Shown: piece after piece, positions 1-9,484 of the stretch
Position numbering within the stretch: the first letter of the stretch is position 1
How the letters are laid out: every line of letters starts with the position of its first letter
Source: Ruoffia sp044336205
GTDB taxonomy: Bacteria > Bacillota > Bacilli > Lactobacillales > Aerococcaceae
Assembly: GCA_044336205.1 (NCBI GenBank)
Contig: CP172318.1
Span: 558,001 to 622,000 of the forward strand
Direction of reading: 5' to 3'
DNA length: 64,000 nucleotides
The notes under the pieces: model-generated
Told to the model about the DNA's origin: nothing
Database searches by the model: none
The model's input: the letters and a program-made list of their open reading frames with translations, nothing else
Translations under genes and position numbers: made by a program

Positions 1-138
1 AGGAACCTTGGCATATACAGCCATATTATCGGAGAGCTTGCTTTGAACAGGACGATCGGCCTGATTTTTCGCAAATCCGATAAAAATTACTGACAGTAAA
101 GCAACAACCAATAAACTGAAAGTCAGTTTCCTATTCAT
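1..138 (-). CDS. Membrane-anchored or secreted protein, N-terminal part only
   Basis: The gene runs off the left edge, so only about 46 residues are visible. They begin MNRKLTFSLLVVALLSVIF, a basic start followed by a hydrophobic stretch, so a signal peptide or membrane anchor is likely. A strong GGAGGCGAT ribosome site precedes the ATG at 138. The start overlaps the end of the upstream gene (stop at 131-133) by 8 bases, which implies translational coupling and one operon. Function cannot be assigned from this fragment. Confidence 0.6.
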   Translation of the reverse strand, partial: MNRKLTFSLLVVALLSVIFIGFAKNQADRPVQSKLSDNMAVYAKVP

Positions 139-1729
139 TTGTATCGCCTCCTAAGCTGTAGATTGTTTGCCCGTTTTGTTTGAACGTTATCGGAATCAAC
201 ATGAGGGATTTTCTTTCTATTAATTGTATTCCAAAATTATAGGCTTGAATCTCAACAGGCTCATCGATATTAAAATCAAGGTCACCTATATAAACTTCAT
301 ATTGAAACTCCTCGTCGCTCTTTGGCTCGATAATCATCCAATTATCAGAAGAGTCCAATGAAATGTCCCCTGAAATTTCTAGCACTTCCTTGTGGTGAGG
401 GAGGGCATTAAGTACTTGAATAACCTCATCTTCATAATGTTTTATTAAGTTAGTATCACTACCAAAAACTTCGCTAATATTTGAATGATCATAGTTAGTT
501 TGGGCAAAGATTTTCTCAACTGGGTTGATTTGAGGGACTGTTGCTTCATGCATCGTCTCTGACGGTATCAAGACTTGACTGGCTTGGTTGTCAGGTACAC
601 TTAAGATATAGTCTAGCTGAACATCCTCTAATTTGTATCGAACGCGTCGTGACATACTTATGGTATTATCAGTGAAACCTTCGCGTCTAATAACTATGTC
701 ACCAAGTTCTGTATTACCTTCTTCGATATAATTGTCAAAAGCAGAATTAATCTCTTTCTCAGTTAAATGAGGGTTCAGTAGCTTAGCGAATAGGTGAAAG
801 TAAGATTTAAGCATTGGGAGTTGATTCCCTTTAATATCAGGATTATCTTCTTCATAATCATGCGTGAACCGTAGCTCAATGGTTTGGTAGGATGAAGTTT
901 CTCCACTGAATAGATAGAACTCATTCAACCTTCCTAATTCTGCCAATTCAGTCGGATAAAAGTAAACGCTGCTTCCCCAAGCACTCAGGTGGTTTTCCGT
1001 CAAATCAAAGCCAAAAGTTTGTTGAAGCTCATATAGCAACTTGTTGATATACATGCGGTCGAGATAGACAGTTTCATCAGAATCGGAATGATCGTAAATA
1101 TTAGGAAACTCTTTACTTGTATCATAAAATGAACCAGATAAATTAGTTAACTCTTCATCTTCAAAGGAATTCAGTGGGAAATTGAATCGTATCTCAATCT
1201 GGTTAACATGTTGGTCGGGATTGGACGGATTATTCAATCCATAGCTTTGAAATTCATGACCATTTATTGAAGCTTCATGATTCTCATCCAATTGGGCTTG
1301 CCATTGGTTATAGAAACTTTGTATATCATCTGAATTAATATTAGGCTCAATTAATTGTATTAATGTCAAAAAGGTATCAAAGTCAATGACCTCATTGGCT
1401 GATAGTCGTTGGTATATATATAGCTCGTCATCTCGAATCCCATCCCAAATAGTAATTGAAAGATTCTCATTATTGTCAGTCGGAATTGTTACAGTAGGAC
1501 CCGCAGAATGCGCATGGAATTCGGATAGATATTCCTCCATCGAATCAATATTGAAGGTTTCTTTAATCTCTTCAATGATTCGATTAGTTAAGCCACTATG
1601 AGAATAAGGTCTAGCATTGTAAGAGGAATCTGCATCAAAAATTGATGACATAGTTTGTGCCTGTACATACTGCGGGATTATAAAAATCGACAAGATTAGG
1701 CAACTGATTATCTTTTTCACCACTATCAT
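131..1729 (-). CDS. Secreted protein of unknown function, about 530 aa
   Basis: Encodes about 532 residues starting with a typical signal peptide (KKIISCLILSIFIIPQ, then a VQAQ-type cleavage region), so it is probably exported. The mature part is acidic and rich in Asn, Asp, Glu and aromatic residues. I recognise no family, active-site motif, LPXTG anchor or internal repeat. An AAAGGA ribosome site fits GTG codons 3 or 4 codons downstream (about 1720-1723) better than the ATG at 1729, so the true start may be slightly shorter. It overlaps the next gene at 131-138. Both may belong to a small envelope operon. Confidence 0.6.
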   Translation of the reverse strand: MIVVKKIISCLILSIFIIPQYVQAQTMSSIFDADSSYNARPYSHSGLTNRIIEEIKETFNIDSMEEYLSEFHAHSAGPTVTIPTDNNENLSITIWDGIRDDELYIYQRLSANEVIDFDTFLTLIQLIEPNINSDDIQSFYNQWQAQLDENHEASINGHEFQSYGLNNPSNPDQHVNQIEIRFNFPLNSFEDEELTNLSGSFYDTSKEFPNIYDHSDSDETVYLDRMYINKLLYELQQTFGFDLTENHLSAWGSSVYFYPTELAELGRLNEFYLFSGETSSYQTIELRFTHDYEEDNPDIKGNQLPMLKSYFHLFAKLLNPHLTEKEINSAFDNYIEEGNTELGDIVIRREGFTDNTISMSRRVRYKLEDVQLDYILSVPDNQASQVLIPSETMHEATVPQINPVEKIFAQTNYDHSNISEVFGSDTNLIKHYEDEVIQVLNALPHHKEVLEISGDISLDSSDNWMIIEPKSDEEFQYEVYIGDLDFNIDEPVEIQAYNFGIQLIERKSLMLIPITFKQNGQTIYSLGGDTNE

Positions 1730-1878
1730 CCTTTCAATTCAATTTGTTTATAGAATTATCATATATTAAAAGAAAGCGATTTTCTGTTTATTTACTTTTA
1801 AAAATTGACTTTATGGAATTATCTTAACAGTGTTTTTATTTTGTAGTGTTAATATAGTAGTATAAGGGAGGTTAATTG

Positions 1879-2013
1879 ATGAATGAAAGACATACAAACT
1901 GGCTATATATTTCGATGGGACTAGGGGATATTATCAGGTTTAGCCCTGGTATTTTCTTCTTCGATATTATTATGACCATAACAAGGAATTACGGATATTT
2001 TTTGAATCCCTAG
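1879..2013 (+). CDS. Small ORF, 44 aa, possible gene remnant
   Basis: An ATG at 1879 sits behind a good GGGAGG ribosome site and opens a 44-codon frame ending at 2013. The peptide (MNERHTNWLYISMGLGDII...) is hydrophobic in part and matches nothing I recognise. It lies alone in a gene-poor stretch, so it could be a short membrane peptide or the intact start of a decayed gene. Confidence 0.25.
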   Translation: MNERHTNWLYISMGLGDIIRFSPGIFFFDIIMTITRNYGYFLNP

Positions 2014-2632
2014 TTCGTTTGAATCAATTTGCATCATAAGTAGATCAATTATGGCCGTTGCTTATTGTCTTATAAAAAATATCTTAGTAGTTTTAATGCG
2101 GCGATACTCTGAAGATACTTTATACCGTTTAATGATATTTAACTAAAAAACAATTTAAACGCCGATTCCGTTTTCCCTTGCAGATTATTTTCAACCCTTA
2201 CTTCCAACGCAATGACTGAAAAAAGTGAACTTGTTTATGGTTAAAGTTAGATAATCTTGCATGCCTGCGATAAAGGGCTTGACCTCAGTAATCATATCTG
2301 GGAACACATCTATCGTCATTGAGTTTGCATATACGTCGTGATTCTTCATAATTCATAGATATAGACTTTTGAATCATCTTCAGAGTCAATTCCGACGCTA
2401 TAAATAGAGCAACCTTCGACATATTCCATTTATTTCGCAGCATTTAATAATTCAAGAATCGATCGCGGTGTCCTTGGGCAGCTGATATGTAATCACTCAC
2501 ACTATAGAGATTCATTGGATTCCTTCTATTATAAGTACATTGACCCAGATTTTCACTCTGACTATAATTCAACAACAAACTCTTCACAACTTTTCTCACT
2601 CAATCTAATCGGAATTAATTTATGTTTTCATT
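2014..2632. other. Gene-free stretch with decayed coding traces
   Basis: No intact gene. On the minus strand around 2290-2480 short open segments separated by stops read like protein, for example one containing EYVEGCSIYSVGIDSEDDSK followed by a stop. This suggests an old pseudogene, possibly of an envelope protein like its neighbours. I see no RNA gene or mobile element here. Confidence 0.3.
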
Positions 2633-3724
2633 TCATTCATTGGCAATAAAAGCATGGGTATTAATAATATAATCAGTGTCTTTAATAGGCTTGAATTCTA
2701 ATTCACTGACTTTCAACTTATTCAAATCGTCTAAGGCTTTAAGTTCCATCGATGGATCTAACTCAACATTGGCGGTTAGTTCATACCATTCATTCCCATT
2801 ATGGAATGCCCAAGATACATCAACAAAAGAAATTCTATAAGAATAATGAATGTGTCTCATAGGGCCAAAAGCATCAATTAATTCTATTAACTGAAGGATC
2901 TGAGGGTTATCATCATCTTCAGCTAATAACTCATCGAACTCATTAAATGTCTCTTGAATGGCGTCAAACTGATGGCTAGATGTGTCCAATTCTGAACCCA
3001 AATGTCGTTCCATATAACGTAATTGTACGCCATCAAAGGTCTCCCAGAAAATGAATCCCAAGTAGTTAATGGGGGAAGAGTCAGTTTCTCCTGTATCAAA
3101 ATAATGAATAAACTTATCTCTAGCTATAGGAAAATTCCAGCCATTTTGCTGAATCTTACGACTAGGAGCAAGATGATTAATATAATGAGGGTAGTCTTCG
3201 ATGAATAGGCCTTCTGAGCTTTTATCAGACTGGTAGAAAGTATCCGCAAGCGATAGGAATAGGGCATCTAATTCCTCTTTGTCATAAGCTTCATCAGAAA
3301 CATCTTCCAGAACATATTCAATTATTGCCTCTTCCTTTTCATGAAAGCTTAGAGTGTCATGACCAATATCATATTGATAGACCTTATCTGCAAAGGGCAT
3401 GTTATCAAAAGAAATAATCTGGTCCGCTTCACCGAAAAGAGCTTGGACATGTGAAGTATTGATTTCTGTTACCGTGTCTTCTTTTCTGTCCGGAGGAGTA
3501 GCATTGTCAAAGTAATCATCAAATACTAGCAGACGCTCTCTCAACTCGCCTTCAGATGACACAACTTGACCATCATAAGATTCAACTGCTTTTAAAAAGT
3601 TAGTATTCGCAATAGCATCAGGATCATGGTAGCCTACATCAATAAAAAACTTCAACGGACCAAGAAATATATATACAACAAAAGCAATAATAATTAGCAT
3701 AACTAGCCAAAAGAAATGCTTCAT
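2633..3724 (-). CDS. N-terminally membrane-anchored protein of unknown function
   Basis: A 363-residue protein with one clear membrane helix at residues about 4-23 (FFWLVMLIIIAFVVYIFLG) and a long acidic extracytoplasmic domain. There is no signal-peptidase or lipobox Cys, so it is probably a type II single-pass membrane protein. A GGAGG ribosome site lies just upstream of the ATG at 3724. No known domain or catalytic motif is visible. It sits between other envelope proteins of unknown role, and a decayed stretch follows its 3-prime end. Confidence 0.55.
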   Translation of the reverse strand: MKHFFWLVMLIIIAFVVYIFLGPLKFFIDVGYHDPDAIANTNFLKAVESYDGQVVSSEGELRERLLVFDDYFDNATPPDRKEDTVTEINTSHVQALFGEADQIISFDNMPFADKVYQYDIGHDTLSFHEKEEAIIEYVLEDVSDEAYDKEELDALFLSLADTFYQSDKSSEGLFIEDYPHYINHLAPSRKIQQNGWNFPIARDKFIHYFDTGETDSSPINYLGFIFWETFDGVQLRYMERHLGSELDTSSHQFDAIQETFNEFDELLAEDDDNPQILQLIELIDAFGPMRHIHYSYRISFVDVSWAFHNGNEWYELTANVELDPSMELKALDDLNKLKVSELEFKPIKDTDYIINTHAFIANE

Positions 3725-3834
3725 GAGTTAAACCTCCTCACATACTTAATACTCACTTCCATTATATCCTCCTATCAAACTTTTAAGAAACAATATACTC
3801 ATAATTAATTCCGACCATACATATAAGTATCTAA

Positions 3835-3863
3835 CAAAAAAGGCAGACCAATCATGGTCTGCC
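3835..3863 (-). terminator. Rho-independent terminator after the YdhK-family gene
   Basis: Perfect 8-bp hairpin GGCAGACC/GGTCTGCC with a 6-base loop. Read on the minus strand it is followed by a run of Ts. It lies 20 bases after the stop of the 3883-4719 gene. Confidence 0.85.
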
Positions 3864-3882
3864 GAAAATTTATTTAATTAAA

Positions 3883-4719
3883 TTATTCATCGGTGCTTTC
3901 GCTTGCTGATTCAGATTCTGCTGGTTCTGATGTTGAAGCACTTTCTGAACCTTCTTCAGATGATTCTTCTTCTGAACTGGTTTCTTCACTTTCAGAGCTA
4001 TCTGAACCTTCTTCTGAAGATGCTTCAGATTCTGAGCTTGTTTCACTATCAGAAGAGCTTGTTGCTTCTTCTTCATTCGTTTCTGCATTAGAGTCTAAAG
4101 CAGCCAATTCATCTTCAGTGACCCATTTATGGTTAATCACTAATTCTGAACTTTCTGTATCAACATAGTCGATGAGGTACACAGTTGTTTCGTTGACTGA
4201 GTCAATCGTTGCGGTAGCACCTTCCATACCAGCCATATGGTAAGCTTCTAAAGTGACTTCATCGCCAACTTCGAAAGCTGTGTCGGCTTCATCACGGCTA
4301 TCTGTTCCAGCGATTTCTTCATGAACGACCCATTTGTGGTTGGATACGGCTTCGCCACCATCAGTTGGTGTGTATGAAACTTCATAAGCAACAGTATCGA
4401 AGGCTGCTACGACAACACCTTCAGCGCCTGACATACCTGGCATATGGTCTGCATTGACTAGAACTTTGTCACCAGCTTTATAAGTTGATTCGCGGTCTAA
4501 CTTAATATTAGCGGGCAGACGACCTTCATCATCATGTTCCATCATACTGTGATCCATCGCTTCATCTGTTTGAGCTTCGGTCTCAACAGTTGATTCTACT
4601 GACTCTTCTGTACTTGAACTTGTATCCTCAGCAAAGACTGAATATAGACTTGAACTGCTTGTAGCTACTAATAGAGCGGCTGATAAAACGAGTGAACTTC
4701 TACTTAGAAATTTTTTCAT
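3883..4719 (-). CDS. Secreted YdhK-family (DUF1541) protein with Ser/Glu-rich tail
   Basis: 278 residues. A signal peptide (residues about 1-30) is followed by a His/Met-rich spacer (DHSMMEHDDEG). Two tandem DUF1541 units come next, each with the family signature of H-M-x-G-M followed by a buried hydrophobic strand and NHKWV (residues about 75-135 and 145-205). The C-terminal 70 residues are almost only Ser and Glu. Family members such as B. subtilis YdhK are exported proteins, often near copper or metal resistance genes. The His/Met-rich segment fits metal contact, but that is inference. No LPXTG motif follows the tail. A terminator ends the gene. Confidence 0.85.
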   Translation of the reverse strand: MKKFLSRSSLVLSAALLVATSSSSLYSVFAEDTSSSTEESVESTVETEAQTDEAMDHSMMEHDDEGRLPANIKLDRESTYKAGDKVLVNADHMPGMSGAEGVVVAAFDTVAYEVSYTPTDGGEAVSNHKWVVHEEIAGTDSRDEADTAFEVGDEVTLEAYHMAGMEGATATIDSVNETTVYLIDYVDTESSELVINHKWVTEDELAALDSNAETNEEEATSSSDSETSSESEASSEEGSDSSESEETSSEEESSEEGSESASTSEPAESESASESTDE

Positions 4720-4862
4720 GTGTAAATCCTCCCTTTATTATTTAATAAAATTGTACGTAAATAATGATAGTCAATCAAATGAAATGCATCGTATTCACTG
4801 ATTTTCATATTTTACTAAGAAAAATAATTATCTTTTTAAGACACACTGGTCATCAAAATAAT

Positions 4863-4892
4863 AAAAAATCGCCACACGAATTCGTGTAGCGA
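4863..4892 (-). terminator. Rho-independent terminator after the aminotransferase gene
   Basis: The inverted repeat CGCTACACGAA/TTCGTGTGGCG (minus strand, one G-U pair) is followed by a T run. It starts about 15 bases past the aminotransferase stop. Confidence 0.8.
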
Positions 4893-4906
4893 GCACTTCA
4901 GTGCGA

Positions 4907-6091
4907 TTAAAGTTTATTAGCTTCTTTGATGATTTTTTCAATCGAATTTTCGATAATTTCCGGTTTCGTTCCGAGATTAATTCGGATATATCCTTTGTAA
5001 TTGTCATCAAACCAATCACCGTAATCAACCGCAATACCACAACGCTCCTCCATGAATTGCACGATATCTATGCCATCCAACACAGGGTTCAAATTGACGA
5101 ACATTAAGTAAGTCCCTTCTAGTGGACTAACAGTCACTTGTGGTAGAGCTTCTCTTAAACGTGTTTTAGCCCAAAGATAATTATGGTGAATAACTACTTT
5201 TAAGGCATTTAGCCAATCTTGTCCACCTTCATAAGCAGCTTGGGTTGCGATGACACCGAATAAACTAGGTTCCGCACGGATACTTCTTTGAATGTAATCG
5301 TCGTATTGTTGACGAAGAGCTTCATTAGGAATGAGTAGATTCGAATGGGTTAAAGCAGCTAGGTTAAAGGATTTAGATGCTGAATTAGCTGTTACAATTA
5401 TATCTCGATACTTCCCACTTGCAACAATCGCTGAAGGAATATGTTGGTGGTCACCATAAGTAAAGTCTTGGTGAATCTCATCAGAAATAATTAAGACCCC
5501 ATGTTTTTGACATACGTCGAATAGGCGCTGATGTTCCTCTTCAGTCCAGACACGTCCCGTAGGATTGTGGGGCGAACAGTGAATGAAAGCTTTGACATTC
5601 TCTTTAATAATCGCTTCTTCAAAAGCATCAAAATCAATGGAGTAATGATTTTGATGATTAATCAAGTCGACAGTTATAAGCCTGCGTCCTGTATCTTGAA
5701 TTGCATGGTGAAATGGATAATAAACAGGTGTTAAGATAACAACAGCGTCATCAATGTTTGTAAAGGCATTCATAAAATGATACAAAGCTTGAACAATCCC
5801 ATTAGAGAATCGGATCCACTCATTCTTTATCGAAAAGTTAAAGTGCTTATCCATCCAAGATTGGTAAGCTTCATAATAAGCCAGCGGGACACTTGTATAG
5901 CCGTAAACGGCATGGTCAAGCCGTTTTTGAAAAGCTTTTGTAATTGCTTCGCTTACTTTGAAGTCTAAGTCAGCAATCCATAAGGGAATAAGATCTTGAC
6001 TGCTGAAAGTCTCCCCTAGACTGTCCCATTTAATTGACTGTGTATTCTTTCGGTCGACATAATACTTCTCAATAAATTCTGTCTGGTCCAT
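4907..6091 (-). CDS. MalY/PatB-family PLP aminotransferase (cystathionine beta-lyase type)
   Basis: 394 residues, the usual length of this fold-type I PLP enzyme family. Visible landmarks are the N-terminal WIADLDF, the HCSPHNPTGR segment (Asn and Pro near the cofactor), the ISDEIHQDF Asp that contacts the PLP nitrogen, and NSASKSFNLAAL, where Lys forms the Schiff base. PatB/MalY enzymes cleave cystathionine or cysteine conjugates to a thiol, pyruvate and ammonia, so a role in sulfur amino acid metabolism is likely. The enzyme is cytosolic. The gene stands alone with its own terminator. The exact substrate cannot be read from sequence. Confidence 0.9.
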   Translation of the reverse strand: MDQTEFIEKYYVDRKNTQSIKWDSLGETFSSQDLIPLWIADLDFKVSEAITKAFQKRLDHAVYGYTSVPLAYYEAYQSWMDKHFNFSIKNEWIRFSNGIVQALYHFMNAFTNIDDAVVILTPVYYPFHHAIQDTGRRLITVDLINHQNHYSIDFDAFEEAIIKENVKAFIHCSPHNPTGRVWTEEEHQRLFDVCQKHGVLIISDEIHQDFTYGDHQHIPSAIVASGKYRDIIVTANSASKSFNLAALTHSNLLIPNEALRQQYDDYIQRSIRAEPSLFGVIATQAAYEGGQDWLNALKVVIHHNYLWAKTRLREALPQVTVSPLEGTYLMFVNLNPVLDGIDIVQFMEERCGIAVDYGDWFDDNYKGYIRINLGTKPEIIENSIEKIIKEANKL

Positions 6092-6613
6092 ATAAACCTC
6101 CTAGTAATGTGTTAGTAACATTATTATAGCTTACCGTAATGGAATAGCCAATTAATGGCAGAGAAACTATAGGGAAAATGAATTAGACCGCCGGATAATA
6201 ACAGAAGCCTTTGAGTATCAAACTTATCGCAGCTCTGACGATGATCTGCTTCCATTGGAGAGTGTAGGTTATTAACTCATTCACACAAGCAACGGCAATT
6301 AAGAGAACCAAGTCTTTCGGTATAATACCCAGGATTCTAACGAAAGAAGTAAGGAGTTAAGCAGGATTGTAGATGTTATGAAATAGAAAGAATCCCAATG
6401 TTGAAAACCCCCGAATTCGAATATCTTGTATTGCAGTAAGCATTGTTAATAAACTATAAGCAATGATGAAGAGCTAGAAGACTATATAAATGATTTGATT
6501 CATCGTTTATTTCATTTTTTTAAGCTGCTTATTTTATCGGATATACTTTTAGATATGGAGTAAACTCCATATCAACGCTAAGATTGGATTTTTTAATATT
6601 CATAATTCTATAC
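6092..6613. other. Intergenic stretch, probably decayed DNA
   Basis: About 520 bases with no intact gene. The plus strand from about 6180 to 6560 has protein-like segments broken by several stops (for example one with TEAFEYQTYRSSDDDLLPLE), suggesting an eroded gene I cannot identify. No repeat or RNA gene is recognised. Confidence 0.3.
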
Positions 6614-6641
6614 AAAAAACCGCCACGGTCTAGTGACGGTT
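6614..6641 (-). terminator. Rho-independent terminator after the SDR gene
   Basis: On the minus strand AACCGTCAC pairs with GTGGCGGTT (one mismatch) and a T6 run follows, 28 bases after the SDR stop. Confidence 0.8.
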
Positions 6642-6668
6642 ACTTTCAATATATATTACAATGACATT

Positions 6669-7421
6669 TTAATCGACGGGGTAGCCACCTAGGGTCCAAC
6701 CACCATCTTGGATGAGGTTAATTCCTTGAATGTAATCAGAATCAGATGAAGCTAGAAAAAGGGCGGTTTTAGCTATTTCTTCAGGTTTACCAGGGCGACC
6801 TAATGGCGATTTCTCTAGGCGCTTGTCTGTAACGCTTTCAGTCATCGGTGTATCAATGAAACCAGGTGAAAGTACGTTGACTTTAATTCCTTTGGGCCCA
6901 AGTTCGTGAGCTAATTGTCTTGTCATTCCGACTAAGCCATACTTACTAGACATATAAGGCGTTCCACCCACACCTACCATAGCAGTAGCTTGGGAAGCAA
7001 TATTAATGATGACGCCCGATCCTTGTTCAATCATATAAGGTACAACTTCTTTAGTCACTAACCAAGGAGCTTTCAGATTTAATTGAATCACTTGGTCAAA
7101 GAGACTTTCTTCAGTTTCTTGGATAGGATCATAATTATCAAGAATACCAGCACCATTATACAAGATATCAATCGTTCCAAAGTGGTCTACAGTTTCCTTA
7201 ACACTCTCTTTTATGGATTGGCTATCTTTAAGATCTGCTTTAATAAAAATCGCTTCGGCTCCGACATCCTTCATCTTACCTAAGATGACCTCAGCGCGCG
7301 TCTCATTGCGACCAACGATGGCTACTTTAGCTCCTTCTAGAGCATATAATAGGGCGGTTGCTTCACCGATACCAGAAGTTCCACCATAGATCAATGCGAC
7401 TTTGTTATCAAGTTTACCCAT
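6669..7421 (-). CDS. Short-chain dehydrogenase/reductase
   Basis: About 250 residues, the classical SDR size. The NAD(P)-binding motif GGTSGIG is at residues about 13-19. The NNAG equivalent appears as YNGAG, and the catalytic Ser, Tyr and Lys lie in the IASQA and YMSSK segments. The C-terminal IQGINLIQDGGWT matches the FabG-like subgroup. It should be a cytosolic NAD(P)-dependent oxidoreductase acting on an alcohol or ketone, substrate unknown. I chose the ATG at 7421 because AAAGGA lies 8 bases before it; an upstream ATG at 7430 overlaps that ribosome site. The gene follows the deaminase gene in the same direction and may be cotranscribed with it. Confidence 0.88.
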   Translation of the reverse strand: MGKLDNKVALIYGGTSGIGEATALLYALEGAKVAIVGRNETRAEVILGKMKDVGAEAIFIKADLKDSQSIKESVKETVDHFGTIDILYNGAGILDNYDPIQETEESLFDQVIQLNLKAPWLVTKEVVPYMIEQGSGVIINIASQATAMVGVGGTPYMSSKYGLVGMTRQLAHELGPKGIKVNVLSPGFIDTPMTESVTDKRLEKSPLGRPGKPEEIAKTALFLASSDSDYIQGINLIQDGGWTLGGYPVD

Positions 7422-7476
7422 GTATAACATCCTTTCTAATAATGATAATATTTTTAAAATGAAAAATTAATTTCTC

Positions 7477-7953
7477 TTATTTTTGGTGTAATTTGACGTG
7501 CAATTGTTTTACGCGCTCAGCTAATTCCAAAGCAGGTCCGTCAACGTTCGCCTCACGGATGACCTCCTCGATCGCTAAGTTCTTAACAGGTGAAGGTTCA
7601 ATACCTAATTCTTTCTGCCAGGCTTGTAATTGCTCTGAAGAACTTGCATAGACAATACGTCCTAAGCCCACCCAAGCATGAGCGGCTGAACACATAGGGC
7701 AATGTTCACCAGAAGTGTAAACAGTCGCCTCGGCGCGGTCCTCTGGAGATAAATTCTCAGCCGCCCAGCGTGCAATAGCAAATTCTGGGTGTTGGGTCGA
7801 ATCCCCACCAGATATATGGTTATAATCTTCAAAGAGAATTTCTCCCTCTTTGGATACAAGAAGCGAACCAAAAGACTCGTCACCTTCGTTCAATGCCGTC
7901 TCTGCTAATTCAACACAACGTTCTAAGTACTCTAAATCTTTCTCACTTATCAT
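7477..7953 (-). CDS. Nucleoside/guanine deaminase-like protein (cytidine deaminase fold)
   Basis: 158 residues with the zinc signature of the cytidine deaminase superfamily. The PCxxC-type pair is seen in GEHCPMCSAA (residues about 82-91). The H-x-E element appears as HPEFA, with Pro between the zinc ligand His and the proton-shuttle Glu, where guanine deaminase and TadA have HAE. Members deaminate purine or pyrimidine bases or nucleosides in the cytosol. The HPE variant makes the substrate uncertain. It precedes the SDR gene on the same strand with a 55-base gap. Confidence 0.8.
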   Translation of the reverse strand: MISEKDLEYLERCVELAETALNEGDESFGSLLVSKEGEILFEDYNHISGGDSTQHPEFAIARWAAENLSPEDRAEATVYTSGEHCPMCSAAHAWVGLGRIVYASSSEQLQAWQKELGIEPSPVKNLAIEEVIREANVDGPALELAERVKQLHVKLHQK

Positions 7954-8148
7954 GTTAAATCACTCCTTTCTTCCCATTCTATCAGAGTTTGTAATTATGT
8001 CACTTGAATTGCTGAAGGCAGTTGTGCGCATAGATTTTAATAATATTAATAAATATTCATATTCTTTGTAATTAAAATGTAAGCGCTTTATACTAAGTTT
8101 ATAAATAGGTCGCCCAGTCATGAGAAGAAAGGATTATTAATTAAGAAG

Positions 8149-9428
8149 ATGATCAAAAGAACTCGCCGGTTATTCGCGACTCTGCCGGTTTTATTCATGG
8201 TTGTTTCTCTAAGCTATGGAAGTTATTCATTAGTTCAAGCATCTGAAAGTGACATCAGTGAGAATGTATTAGAAAGTATATCAGAATCTACGGAAGAAGA
8301 TGACGAAGTCAGTGAGGTAGCGAGTGAATCCGAATCTTCAGATGCGGGCGTATCAGCTAAAGAATCTGAAGAAAGTACCGAAGAAGAAGCAAGTGATGCT
8401 CTGGACATGATGACTGAGATAGATTCATCAGAAGATACCTATGATATGAACGAGGAGCTTACAATCGAGGATGGTGCGTTAGACTATGAGACACCAGCTT
8501 ATCTTCTGAATCCTCGTGATATTAGCCTTTATCCTACTGAGTACGAAGGTGTAACAATTAAACATATTGAAGGGGAGTATATGAACGGCTTCCATATGAT
8601 TCCAGATGAGAAACTTTATAAAGGAACTATTGTTGTGTTTGGTGGATCAGAAGGATCACCGTCTTATGACTTAGCCGTTGGCTTTGCAAGTGCAGGTTAT
8701 GAAGTGTTCTCAATGTTTTTCTTTGGAATGGAGAACCAACAAGCCGAGCTTGCGGAAGTACCATTGGATTTTTTCAAGAAATTTTAGACTATAAAGTAGA
8801 ACAAGGTGGGAATTTACAAGAGCCACTTACTGTTTATGGTGCATCTAAGGGAGCGGAGTTAGCATTGAATTTAGGCGTGAATTATGATGAGATTGACCAT
8901 CTTGTTTTAATGGCACCAAGTGCTTATAACTTTTTTGGATTGAATATGGCTGAAGAAGACTTAGGTTCGTGGACTTATGAAGGTGAGACTCTTCCATATC
9001 TAAGTGTCATGAATGCAACGAATGAAGCTCGACAATCTTTCATTGAAACTATGACAGCGGGTGAGCCGATTGCATATGCCGATGTGTATGAAAGTATGAT
9101 AACAAATACGGATGAATCTGAATTAGAAGCGACGCGAATTAAAGTGGAAGAATTCAAAGGTGATTTATTAATCTTTGCCGGTGACGATGATCAGATGTGG
9201 CCGTCAGCTTTAATGGCCGAAGTCATTAGTGAGTATACCGTCAACGAAGCCGATGTAAATATATTCGAAAATGCCGGACATGTCTTCTATGGTAATGGAA
9301 CCATGGAAATGCCAGGGTATGGTGTGATATTAATGGGTGGTGACGAACAAAATAACGAAAAAACTTTACAAATTTATTTCGAAAAATTAATCCAAACAGT
9401 AAATCGTTGGCATAGTGAGAATGAATAA
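8149..9428 (+). pseudogene. Secreted alpha/beta hydrolase with BAAT-like C-terminal domain, frameshifted
   Basis: A signal peptide and a Ser/Glu/Asp-rich linker (residues about 35-100) lead into an alpha/beta-hydrolase domain. The reading frame breaks near 8771-8776, where a T run of 6 would need to be 7. Correcting it joins VPLDFF to QEILDYKVEQ. The nucleophile elbow YGASKGAE, the acid FAGDDDQMW and the His in NAGHVFYG then lie in one protein of about 425 aa. The layout resembles acyl-CoA thioesterase/BAAT C-terminal domains (PF08840). It was probably an exported esterase or thioesterase. The break could be a sequencing error. Confidence 0.75.
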
Positions 9429-9436
9429 CCAGTCAT

Positions 9437-9472
9437 AAAAGAGTCTGCAAAAAATTGCAGACTCTTTTTTTA
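9437..9472. terminator. Bidirectional terminator between convergent genes
   Basis: A 14-bp perfect stem (AAAAGAGTCTGCAA with its complement) is followed by a T run on the plus strand, and by four Ts on the minus strand. It separates the hydrolase from the convergent LysR gene. Confidence 0.88.
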
Positions 9473-9484
9473 TCAAAAATGCAG

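Noticed and set aside
3893..4080. Open frames on the plus strand opposite the Ser/Glu-rich tail of the YdhK protein
   Set aside because: They are products of the GA-rich repeat codons on the other strand and have no ribosome site or family match.
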